The notes beneath the pieces are model-generated. The model worked only from the letters and a program-made list of their open reading frames with translations. It searched no databases and was not told where the DNA came from. Positions 23,312-30,149 of a DNA stretch of 32,548 bases are shown piece by piece. How positions within the stretch are numbered: position 1 is the stretch's first letter; the number at the start of each line of letters is the position of its first letter. Source of the stretch: Bacillota bacterium (GTDB lineage Bacteria > Bacillota > Clostridia > Peptostreptococcales > Anaerovoracaceae); assembly GCA_017472365.1 (NCBI GenBank), contig JAFUQN010000069.1, positions 1 to 32,548 on the forward strand, written 5' to 3'. The translations under genes and the position numbers were made by a program.

Positions 23312-24052
23312 TTACGCGTTCAGCCATTTATCCAGATTCGGAACACGACAGCTGGAACCGGGGCGGCCAATGTTGTGATTGATGCGGACGCGCTCTCCGG
23401 GAGCACTGGTTGATACTGCCTTGACACTGATGGCCATGAAATCAAAGAATTCGGAGAAATCATAGCCGGAGGGGTCGGTCAGTTCCAGAACGCGTTCTCC
23501 CTGAGTCAGGGTGGCGATGGTCTCCTTATCGTAATTAGGAGCCGCCAGTGTGAACATTCTCATCTTTCCTTCACTTTCACGCTTTTTGATCAACTTTGCC
23601 ACATGATCGACACCGTCATCTTCGCCATCGGTCACCAGGATCACGTGAGGTACCAGAGACTGGATTCCTGCCTGGTCGTACTCGCGGGTCTTGTGGCGGA
23701 GCATGTTGATTGCGGCATTCATTCCCTTGGCGATATCTGTACCGCCCTCAGCAGTGATGTTCACCGGAGTCATATCTTCAATGCAGCACCAGTCCTGTAC
23801 GAGATAAACTTCTTCGTCGAAGGCCAGGATCGCGATATCGATGCACTCTGCAGCTTTCGGATCCATACAGACATCCTGCTTAAAGCGGTTGACCGACTTC
23901 AGGAGATTCTGCATGGGAATTCCACCGTGATCGGCCATACTGCCGGACTTATCCAGAACCATAATGATTGGAAGTCTGGGCTTGTTCACATTTCTGACTG
24001 CAGATGTTCTGTACTCTTCAAATCTCTTTTCTAATTTCTTTTCAATACTCAT
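23312..24052 (-). CDS. TerY-like von Willebrand factor A domain protein
   Basis: A 246-residue protein that is nearly all vWA domain with a complete MIDAS metal site: D34-x-S36-x-S38 (LDKSGSM), T105 in EGGTDIAKGM, and D142 in VTDGEDD. This is the arrangement of TerY in tellurium-resistance-type operons and their relatives. vWA domains bind protein partners through the metal site. The first 25 residues are basic and helical. GGAGG stands seven to eight bases before the ATG. It is placed directly before the PP2C and kinase genes, the usual order of the TerY-P triad. No TerB, TerC, TerD or other Ter genes are in the window, so this is a triad without the core tellurium module. Confidence 0.9.
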   Translation of the reverse strand: MSIEKKLEKRFEEYRTSAVRNVNKPRLPIIMVLDKSGSMADHGGIPMQNLLKSVNRFKQDVCMDPKAAECIDIAILAFDEEVYLVQDWCCIEDMTPVNITAEGGTDIAKGMNAAINMLRHKTREYDQAGIQSLVPHVILVTDGEDDGVDHVAKLIKKRESEGKMRMFTLAAPNYDKETIATLTQGERVLELTDPSGYDFSEFFDFMAISVKAVSTSAPGERVRINHNIGRPGSSCRVPNLDKWLNA

Positions 24053-24064
24053 GTTACTTCCTCC

Positions 24065-24808
24065 TTACAAATCATTCCGCTTCGTCTGAATCACACCGTC
24101 CACCATCTTGAACAGCTGGTCAGCGGTAGTCACTTCCTTTTTTCCTGTTTCATATACAATGTAAATTTTTTGTCCGTCCTTCGAGGGATAGGTTTCTAAC
24201 ACCACACCGAATCCATGTTCCATGTGAACTGCACAGCAGGGAGCATCGAAGAACATATTCGGCCCCGCCAGTCCACGAAGAAACCGGTTCATGGATTCCT
24301 TGACCTCCGGTTTTAAATAAGGACAGTCCCATTTCTCCAGATGACGCAGAATATCACATTCTTCCACATCGATCGCCAAATACCGATGTATTGCTTCTTC
24401 CCGGCTGATATCCGGTTTCTGTTCATAATCAGAATAATATTTCGATTTCCCTGTGGCACCCACCATCTGACAGGCATATTTCCAGGGAGCACCATGATGA
24501 ACTCGGTTTCTTTCATTGGGGATCCACCGTTCGATTCCTGTAGCCCATACGTAGTAATGGGCGTATTCATGACGAATCAGGTCGATGGCGTCTTCTTCCC
24601 GAAACCAGTCGGAATTCATATAATCCCGATTAAAGCAGAACATTCCTTCCCCCGGAGGACCGTATCGGAAATACCCCAGACGATTTTCCCGTCCTGTTTT
24701 TCCCAGGCGGATCGGATAGTCCGCACCGTACAGTCCCGTTTTCTCATCCAGAAAAGAAATCACTTCGCGGATGTCATTGACTTCCCATTCTTTCGTGTAA
24801 TGAGACAC
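24065..24808 (-). CDS. SprT-like zinc metalloprotease
   Basis: Using the GTG at 24808 the protein has 247 residues. It shows a zinc-protease helix LIRHEYAHYYVW (H80, E81, H84) and downstream HHGAPWKYACQMVG, where H105 is the likely third ligand; the H-G-x2-W/F pattern is that of SprT/Spartan-type proteases, which cleave DNA-bound proteins in known cases. An acidic Cys-bearing middle and a short beta-rich C-terminal domain (about 190-245) follow. I prefer the GTG because GGGGGTGAGG lies just upstream, whereas the longest frame (ATG at 24928) would run through the terminator hairpin of the flavodoxin operon. It is 12 bases before the vWA gene and heads the seven-gene operon. The function in this setting is inferred from the fold only. 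Confidence 0.78.
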   Translation of the reverse strand: MSHYTKEWEVNDIREVISFLDEKTGLYGADYPIRLGKTGRENRLGYFRYGPPGEGMFCFNRDYMNSDWFREEDAIDLIRHEYAHYYVWATGIERWIPNERNRVHHGAPWKYACQMVGATGKSKYYSDYEQKPDISREEAIHRYLAIDVEECDILRHLEKWDCPYLKPEVKESMNRFLRGLAGPNMFFDAPCCAVHMEHGFGVVLETYPSKDGQKIYIVYETGKKEVTTADQLFKMVDGVIQTKRNDL

Positions 24809-24882
24809 TGTCCTCACCCCCTTGTACCTTTCCCTACGGCCGGAAATGAAAAATACCGAAGAAATATCTTGATTTTTTGCAC

Positions 24883-24911
24883 AAAAAAACACCGGGAAGT
24901 TTCCCGGTGTT
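24883..24911 (-). terminator. intrinsic terminator after the RidA-flavodoxin operon
   Basis: On minus AACACCGGGAA-AC-TTCCCGGTGTT is followed by a run of seven T residues (to 24883), 25 bases after the flavodoxin stop. It separates this pair from the SprT-TerY operon downstream, although read-through could feed that operon, for which I see no clear own promoter. Confidence 0.9.
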
Positions 24912-24935
24912 TCCACGTTTACTTTCAATATTCAG

Positions 24936-25466
24936 TTACACTTCTTTTGCGTATTCCACAAGTTCCCTGATGGAATCTCTGTCGCAGAAATCGCCGTCCG
25001 CATCACAGAGTTCGATCAGAAGCTTTTCCATCTCCGTGGGATTTTCCTTAGAGGACATCAACTTCTTCAGTGCCTTCAGCGCCGTTCTGTGCACCATAGA
25101 TAATTCGGACACGACCATCTTTCCAACGAAGTTGAACATTCGGATCTGTTCCATTTCACCGTGCTTGAAGTTCTTTTCCACCACCAGTGTTTCATAATAT
25201 TCGCGGCAATCCATCGGTGTCAGGCCGGTGGAATAGACAATCAGCTTCTTTCCGGCCAGCTTCTCCATGTTCTTTGTAATCAGCGTTACCCCGTTGATCA
25301 CTTCGGCATATAATCCTCCACCGTAGATAATGGTATCGTAGTCCAAAAGATCGTCGATCTTGACATTTTTCACGTCCACAGCTTCACAGCCCAACTCTTC
25401 CGCGATCCACTCACCATAGGTTTTAGTTGCCCCATATTTTGTCTTATATACAACAATAGCGCTCAT
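24936..25466 (-). CDS. flavodoxin-domain protein
   Basis: A 176-residue protein with an N-terminal flavodoxin fold. The FMN phosphate loop is YKTKYGATKTYGEWIA (7-22), followed by DYDTIIYGGGLYAEVI (near 42-57) and the strand KKLIVYSTGL (near 73-82). It resembles HemG-type and general flavodoxin-like oxidoreductases, but nothing fixes the electron partner. The C-terminal third is a helical extension rich in Glu and Leu. I chose the ATG at 25466, which overlaps the RidA stop as TAATG; the ATG 14 codons earlier lies inside the RidA gene. It is co-transcribed with RidA and next to the Rnf operon, so low-potential electron transfer is likely. Confidence 0.85.
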   Translation of the reverse strand: MSAIVVYKTKYGATKTYGEWIAEELGCEAVDVKNVKIDDLLDYDTIIYGGGLYAEVINGVTLITKNMEKLAGKKLIVYSTGLTPMDCREYYETLVVEKNFKHGEMEQIRMFNFVGKMVVSELSMVHRTALKALKKLMSSKENPTEMEKLLIELCDADGDFCDRDSIRELVEYAKEV

Positions 25467-25843
25467 TACTTTGCCTTTCTTGCGATGACCATGATTTCGA
25501 TCTTGCATCCACCGGCCAGATCCACCCCACCGAAGCAGACACGGGCAGGCATCTTATCCGGATGGAAGTGCTTCACATACTCTTCGTTCATATCGAAGCG
25601 GTCCGCAAAATCGTGCAGGATCACTTCCACACGAACCACATGTTCCATATCGGAGCCGTGATCCTTCAGGATTTTTTCCAAGTTATTCAGAGTCTGTCGG
25701 GTTTCCGTTGTAATGTCACCGATGACCTGATTTCCAGTTTCCAGATCTTCCGAAATCAGACCGGACAGATACATGAAATCCCCATCCACAACCACAACAT
25801 CAGAATACGGTCCCTCTGTGATCTTATAATATTCCATAGCCAT
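25466..25843 (-). CDS. RidA-family protein
   Basis: A 125-residue RidA (YjgF/YER057c/UK114) protein. Known members form trimers and hydrolyse reactive enamine/imine intermediates made by pyridoxal-phosphate enzymes. Seen: the C-terminal PARVCFGGVDLAGGCKIEIMVIA segment, read in two parts, with R101 and E116 at the positions of the active-site Arg105 and Glu120 of characterised members. YLSGLI (25-30) is the usual early motif. I set the start at 25843 because GGAGGT lies seven bases upstream; the ATG at 25858 overlaps that site. The stop overlaps the flavodoxin start. An extended -10 promoter lies at 25907-25915. Confidence 0.9.
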   Translation of the reverse strand: MAMEYYKITEGPYSDVVVVDGDFMYLSGLISEDLETGNQVIGDITTETRQTLNNLEKILKDHGSDMEHVVRVEVILHDFADRFDMNEEYVKHFHPDKMPARVCFGGVDLAGGCKIEIMVIARKAK

Positions 25844-25906
25844 ATAACGTACCTCCATAGGTTTTCTATTTCATTTGACGGATCGTTCCCGATCCCACCT
25901 GTGGTC

Positions 25907-25915
25907 ATTATATCA
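25907..25915 (-). promoter_or_regulatory. extended -10 promoter of the RidA-flavodoxin operon
   Basis: On minus TGATATAAT gives a perfect TATAAT preceded by the TG of an extended -10 element, about 64 bases before the RidA start. The -35 region is poor, as is often the case for extended -10 promoters. It begins right after the Rnf-operon terminator. Confidence 0.55.
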
Positions 25916-25932
25916 TCTCCCGAAACAAATAA

Positions 25933-25972
25933 AAAGAGCCGTCACTGACCTTTTGTCAATGACAGCTCTTTT
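25933..25972 (-). terminator. intrinsic terminator at the end of the Rnf operon
   Basis: On minus AAAAGAGCTGTCATTGAC and GTCAGTGACGGCTCTTTTT form a long stem (two G-T pairs) around a short A-rich loop, followed by T-rich sequence. It starts four bases after the Gx transporter stop. Confidence 0.92.
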
Positions 25973-25975
25973 CTT

Positions 25976-26473
25976 TTACATAAAGTTGGTAGGAACTCGC
26001 TTCACCATCAAAGCTCCGGCCACACCGATGACCACACCGGCAATCACGCCGCTGATCATCAATACCGGAAGATAGTACATCAGCTGTGCGGTTTCTGTCA
26101 CCAGACAGGCGACCGCAATCTGACCGACGTTATGAAGAACGCCGCCCGTAACGCTGACTGCCATGGTGGAAAACCAGTTGGTCTTTTTCAAAAGCGCCAT
26201 ACCACAGAAGCTGAGAACTGCACCCGCCAGACTGTACAACATGCTCATCATGGATCCGAACAGAAAACCCACCATCACCACGCGCAGCGCATTGACGATT
26301 CCGGCCTCTTTCGTACCCACTTTATAAAGCAGAAATACGATCACGATGTTGGGAAGACCCACTTTTACGCCCGGAATGGCCACAAACGCCGGAATCTGGC
26401 TTTCCACAAAGGAAAGGATCAGAGCCAGTGTGATGGACAGGGCTAAAAATGTCATTTTTGAAGCTTTTTTCAT
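25976..26473 (-). CDS. Gx transporter family membrane protein, EetB-like
   Basis: A 165-residue membrane protein with about five hydrophobic helices, matching the Gx transporter family (also called heptaprenyl diphosphate synthase component I). Typical segments are ESQIPAFVAIPGVKVGLPNI near 25-44 and the conserved GGVLHNVGQIAVA around 110-122. EetB of the Listeria flavin-based electron transfer locus belongs to this family, where it is paired with a NusG-II protein exactly as here. Its biochemical role is not settled; supply of a flavin, quinone or isoprenoid precursor for flavinylated proteins is the usual guess. Binding site GAGGCG precedes the ATG. It is the last gene of the Rnf operon. 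Confidence 0.85.
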   Translation of the reverse strand: MKKASKMTFLALSITLALILSFVESQIPAFVAIPGVKVGLPNIVIVFLLYKVGTKEAGIVNALRVVMVGFLFGSMMSMLYSLAGAVLSFCGMALLKKTNWFSTMAVSVTGGVLHNVGQIAVACLVTETAQLMYYLPVLMISGVIAGVVIGVAGALMVKRVPTNFM

Positions 26474-26486
26474 AACATCGCCTCTC

Positions 26487-26837
26487 TTAGCTGATCAGTT
26501 CTACAGATTCTTCCGCACCGTATACGGTGACGGTCAGTTTGTTGGGAAGACAGGTGATGACCTGACCGGTCTTACTGATTTTCCCCTGATGAACGCACAG
26601 TTTATCAGGGCAATCCGCTTCGGTCAGCCACGCTTCCCCTCCTTCGATGTGAAGGATATTGGTTCCGCCGTTGAGGGGATAGGTCCCCTCAGCGGACAGA
26701 GAATATTGTTCTACTTCTTCGCCATCGACGCGGATCAGTACGTAAGCGCCACCCTCCTGGTTCATCTGCACAAAGACGAACGCGATCAGGGCCACGATCA
26801 AAATCCCGCCGATCAGGATCAAATCCCGCTTGTTCAT
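26487..26837 (-). CDS. NusG domain II protein, EetA-like
   Basis: A 116-residue protein with one membrane anchor (about 7-24) and an extracytoplasmic beta-rich NusG II domain (about 30-110). Conserved cysteines appear in DCPDKLCVHQG (C76, C81) and VITCLPNKL (C96), the family signature. Such proteins accompany Gx transporters and flavinylated electron-transfer systems, including EetA of the Listeria extracellular electron transfer locus. Its ATG overlaps the RnfA stop (TAATG). It occupies the place after rnfA where rnfB is normally found, but has no similarity to RnfB: no iron-sulfur motifs and a third of the length. Confidence 0.87.
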   Translation of the reverse strand: MNKRDLILIGGILIVALIAFVFVQMNQEGGAYVLIRVDGEEVEQYSLSAEGTYPLNGGTNILHIEGGEAWLTEADCPDKLCVHQGKISKTGQVITCLPNKLTVTVYGAEESVELIS

Positions 26838-27382
26838 TAGAATGCGAACAGTACCAGAGACATCATAGCAGCGATCAGCAGGCTTACAGGAAGACCTCTG
26901 AACGCCTTGGGAACGAATTCATCTTCCACGCGTTCACGCAGAGAAGCGAATACAGTCATGGCAGCCATGAAGCCCAGGCCAACGCCAACGGAACTGATCA
27001 GAGCTTCACCGAAGCCCAGTTCAGCGTTCTGGATCATCAGTCCCAGAACAGCGCCGTTAACAGCTAACATTACGAAGCCTTCACCCATGAGCTTCTGAGT
27101 CATGGAGTAAGCCAGCTTCTGTACGATTTCAGTAACGATCAGAACAACGACTACAAAAGCCAGAGTCTGTAAATATGCCATGCTGTTCAGAACATAAGTC
27201 TGTAACGGCCAGCAGATCACGGTGGAAATCACCATTACAGCAGTTACCAGAAGACCCAGCTTACAGGACTTGTTGGCAGTGGTGTAGTTACCGAGAACGG
27301 TATCGATTCCCAGGAAGTTCTGGATCGCATAGTTATTGGCTAAAATACCAGCCAGAAGGACAGCAACAAATGTATTATCCAT
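26837..27382 (-). CDS. rnfA: RnfA, membrane subunit of the Rnf complex
   Basis: A 181-residue protein with six predicted helices of the RnfA/NqrE family. Landmarks are ILANNYAIQNFLG (14-26), the Glu-containing LIVTEIVQKLAY in the third helix region, and the C-terminal RGLPVSLLIAAMMSL. RnfA and RnfE face each other in the membrane with inverted topology and in known structures hold an iron-sulfur cluster between them; the Cys in this chain (near 63 and 41) would need alignment to confirm. GGAGG lies about 12 bases before the ATG, 3 bases after the RnfE stop. It is a few residues shorter than usual. Confidence 0.92.
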   Translation of the reverse strand: MDNTFVAVLLAGILANNYAIQNFLGIDTVLGNYTTANKSCKLGLLVTAVMVISTVICWPLQTYVLNSMAYLQTLAFVVVVLIVTEIVQKLAYSMTQKLMGEGFVMLAVNGAVLGLMIQNAELGFGEALISSVGVGLGFMAAMTVFASLRERVEDEFVPKAFRGLPVSLLIAAMMSLVLFAF

Positions 27383-27385
27383 GAT

Positions 27386-27973
27386 TTATTTGTCCTCCTT
27401 TTCTTTACCCATCTTGGACATAACTGCAGCAACGATCGCCAGAACAATGTAAGCTCCGGGAGCCTTCACCATTGCGGAGATCTTGTAATTTGCCAGGAAT
27501 GCCAGTTCAACACCTGCGATGGATCCGGAACCCAGCAGTTCACGAATCGCAGCCACGATCACCATGACCACCAGCAGAGTCAGTCCTGCAGATACAGCGT
27601 ACTTTGCAGCTTCGCCAACGGACTGTGCCTCGTCAGCCAGGTCTGTCTGACGGGAAGTCAGAGCAACCACAGCCACGATAGCTACATACAGGCCCAGCAT
27701 ATTATAGATGGAAGGCAGGAACGCTGCCATCAGCATCTGTACCACGGATACCACACCGGTTACGATCAGAACGTTGGTCGCCAGCTTGGTTTCGTGAGCG
27801 ATTTTATTCTTCAGCAGGAAGGTGATGATATTGGACAGTACCAGGATCACCAGAACCGCGCCGCCCATACCGATGGCAGAACGAACGTCGGTGGTTGCAG
27901 CCAGAGCAGGAGTTGCACCCAGCAGCAGGATCATCAGAGGATTTTTCATAATGCTGTGTTTCATATCAGTCAT
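27386..27973 (-). CDS. rnfE: RnfE, membrane subunit of the Rnf complex
   Basis: A 195-residue six-helix protein of the RnfE/NqrD family. It begins KHSIMKNPLMILLLGATPALAATT, with the NP and LG-x-x-P-A-L-A pattern of the family read over residues 5-27. It also has IRELLGSGSIAGVELAF near the loop before the last helices and ends in basic-acidic KMGKEKEDK. The usual Cys of this subunit near LGxCP is replaced: the text reads LGATPAL. GGAGGT lies seven to eight bases upstream. It sits between rnfG and rnfA with gaps of three bases or fewer. Confidence 0.9.
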   Translation of the reverse strand: MTDMKHSIMKNPLMILLLGATPALAATTDVRSAIGMGGAVLVILVLSNIITFLLKNKIAHETKLATNVLIVTGVVSVVQMLMAAFLPSIYNMLGLYVAIVAVVALTSRQTDLADEAQSVGEAAKYAVSAGLTLLVVMVIVAAIRELLGSGSIAGVELAFLANYKISAMVKAPGAYIVLAIVAAVMSKMGKEKEDK

Positions 27974-27975
27974 TC

Positions 27976-29217
27976 TTAGTTACCTCCATTCATAATGCTC
28001 TGGAACGCTTCAAATGCGTCTTCGGTAGCGGTAGCCATGGCAACAGAAGTCATGGTTGCACCGGAGATGTTAGCCACATCAGCGGACCAGGTATCTGCGG
28101 TCAGACCCTTGAAACCAGCCTTGTAGGAAGGTTCATCCAGGGTATATGCGTTGAAGTATTCACCGTGCAGGATCAGTTCCTTCGCGGTTTCAGCAGCGAT
28201 AGCGCCGTTGGAATCCAGAACGATGAAGATGTCCATGGGTTCGTTAGCGTAACCGTAGCTTCTGGAGTAGAATCCGTAGTGTGTGGAACCGTTGAACTTG
28301 AAGGTCACAGCTTCCACGATGGAGTTGAAGCTGGTGATGCCTTCGATTTCCTTCAGGCCGGATGCACCGGACATGATGGCTTCGAATCTCATCTTCGCAG
28401 CGTCGAAGAAGGAAGCACCGTTAGCGGAAGCGTGAGCCAGAGCTTCGTCAGCCAGAGCTGCGTGATCTGCGGTCACATCTGCACCTTCCACGTCGAATAC
28501 CTTGACAGCGCCGAAGTTATTGGTTACTACCAGGTAGCTTGCGTCGCCTTCGGTCATGATATACGCGAAACCGGAACCGTTGCGAGCCTTCATTGCGCTT
28601 ACCATAGATCCAGAAACTTCCATTTCTTCATACTGACCAACGGTACCCAGAACCAGACCGGAGTGAGCATTGGGCAGCATTTCCATCAGGATCTGGTCTG
28701 CACCCTTCACACCTTCAGCTACCAGACCGTTTTCGATCAGATAGGTGAACGCTGCGGATACGGAATCCTTGTAAGCAACGCAGGAATAAGTAACGCCGGA
28801 TACGAGACCAACGTCAGCCAGAGTGGAATCCTGACCTACGAAAGTCTGCGGATATTCCGGACCGAAGTCCTTGGATTCGGTGTATACATCCACCTGCATA
28901 CCACAGATCTTACCTTCTGCATCGATGGCAAAGGTCATTTCCATGGGTTCTGCAGAGTACTGGGAAGTGGCAGAGCAGCGCACTGCGTAACCCAGACCGG
29001 AGGTTTCTTTGTATACTGCCAGGATGTTTTCCGGCAGTTCTGCTTCCACTGCTTCGAAGCCCTGTGCTTCCGGCATAACTGCCATCAGAGGACCGAAGGC
29101 CATGGAAGACTGATTTTCAGCAATGATGGGACCGAGCGCAACGTTCATTCCCACCAGGGCAACTGCGAATACCAGTACGACCAGTACGGGAGTTGCCAGG
29201 GATTTCATATTGAACAT
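27976..29217 (-). CDS. rnfG: RnfG with two FMN-binding domains
   Basis: At 413 residues this is about twice the normal RnfG. It has an N-terminal anchor (8-30) and an extracytoplasmic part. Domain 1 (about 45-165) contains SGVTYSCVA (140-148). Domain 2 (about 275-405) contains the canonical flavinylation site SGATMTSVA (385-393), with T388 as the residue that ApbE would link to FMN by homology with NqrC. In domain 1 the Thr is kept (T143) but Ala is Val and the later Thr is Ser, so modification is uncertain. The segment between (175-270) is unassigned. GGAGGT precedes the ATG, 2 bases after rnfD. The protein relays electrons on the outer face of the Rnf complex. The second domain could carry an extra flavin or be structural. 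Confidence 0.9.
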   Translation of the reverse strand: MFNMKSLATPVLVVLVFAVALVGMNVALGPIIAENQSSMAFGPLMAVMPEAQGFEAVEAELPENILAVYKETSGLGYAVRCSATSQYSAEPMEMTFAIDAEGKICGMQVDVYTESKDFGPEYPQTFVGQDSTLADVGLVSGVTYSCVAYKDSVSAAFTYLIENGLVAEGVKGADQILMEMLPNAHSGLVLGTVGQYEEMEVSGSMVSAMKARNGSGFAYIMTEGDASYLVVTNNFGAVKVFDVEGADVTADHAALADEALAHASANGASFFDAAKMRFEAIMSGASGLKEIEGITSFNSIVEAVTFKFNGSTHYGFYSRSYGYANEPMDIFIVLDSNGAIAAETAKELILHGEYFNAYTLDEPSYKAGFKGLTADTWSADVANISGATMTSVAMATATEDAFEAFQSIMNGGN

Positions 29218-29219
29218 CG

Positions 29220-30146
29220 TTAAATACCTCCCAGGGGTTCCTTGTCAGTCCACTCTTCGATCAGCGGAGTCAGGAGATTCATGAACAGGATAGAGAAGGA
29301 TACACCTTCCGGATATGCGCAGAATTCACGGATCACGAAGGTGATCAGACCGCATCCAACTGCGAATACGATTCTGCCGCGCAGGTTAACGGGAGCGGTT
29401 ACATAGTCAGTAGCCATGAAGATGGCGCCCAGTAACAGACCGCCAGCCAGAACCTGCTGTACTGCGTATACAACGTCGAAGCCGGAGTATACCAGAGCAC
29501 ATACGAATACGGTACCTACGAATACCACGGGAACGTGACAACGGATGACCTTGCGAACCAGCAGGTATACGAAACCAATCAGCAGAGCAGCTGCACAGGT
29601 TTCACCGATGGTACCGCCGTGCATACCCAGGAACATTTCCATCAGAGTGGGCAGTCCTTCTGCACCGGGAGCTAAAGTTTCCAGCGGAGTTGCGGAAGTA
29701 GTAGCGTCAGTCAGAACACAGGCTGCACCGCCGGCAACTTCGGAGAACGCAACCAGCATGAACACACGCGCAGCGATTGCCGGGTTCACGATGTTGCGGC
29801 CGATACCGCCGAACATGCACTTTACGATGATGATTGCGAAAGCAGAACCTACAACGCACTGCCATACAGGTACGTTGGTGCTCAGGTTCAGAGCCAGCAG
29901 AAGGCCGGTCACAGCAGCGCTCAGGTCGCCGCAGGTGCACTTCTTACCGGCAGCTTTATTGAAGATCCATTCACAGGCAACGCAGCTGATCATACAAGCT
30001 GCGATCAGGATCAGGGACTTCATACCGAACAGGACCACGGAAGCGATCGCTGCCGGCAGCAGTGCGATGATCACATCGCGCATAACCTTGGATGTGGTGT
30101 TACCGCTGTGAATGTGAGGAGCTGCAGAAACATGAAGTTGACTCAT
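29220..30146 (-). CDS. rnfD: RnfD, flavinylated membrane subunit of the Rnf complex
   Basis: A 308-residue membrane protein with about eight to ten helices of the RnfD/NqrB family. The flavinylation site reads TSATPLETL (150-158), T153 being the residue expected to carry covalent FMN. GRNIVNPAIAARVFML (116-131) and the C-terminal EGVSFSILFMNLLTPLIE are family landmarks. RnfD and RnfG hold the two covalent flavins of the complex. The AAGGAGG site lies 11 bases before the ATG, 3 bases after rnfC. The ApbE that would modify it is encoded at the head of the same operon. Confidence 0.95.
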   Translation of the reverse strand: MSQLHVSAAPHIHSGNTTSKVMRDVIIALLPAAIASVVLFGMKSLILIAACMISCVACEWIFNKAAGKKCTCGDLSAAVTGLLLALNLSTNVPVWQCVVGSAFAIIIVKCMFGGIGRNIVNPAIAARVFMLVAFSEVAGGAACVLTDATTSATPLETLAPGAEGLPTLMEMFLGMHGGTIGETCAAALLIGFVYLLVRKVIRCHVPVVFVGTVFVCALVYSGFDVVYAVQQVLAGGLLLGAIFMATDYVTAPVNLRGRIVFAVGCGLITFVIREFCAYPEGVSFSILFMNLLTPLIEEWTDKEPLGGI

Positions 30147-30149
30147 GAT

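Noticed and set aside
17993-24808. Integrated conjugative element because of the VirD4-like gene
   Set aside because: No relaxase, VirB4, pilus, integrase, att repeat or tRNA gene is visible, and the motor lacks membrane helices.
24809-24928. Longer N-terminus for the SprT-like protein from the ATG at 24928
   Set aside because: It would translate through the terminator of the flavodoxin operon and has no good ribosome binding site; the GTG at 24808 has one.
28165-29223. 352-codon plus-strand open frame opposite rnfG
   Set aside because: It is a mirror of the rnfG coding sequence. The antisense product is rich in His, Cys and Gln with no known motif, and rnfG is clearly the real gene.
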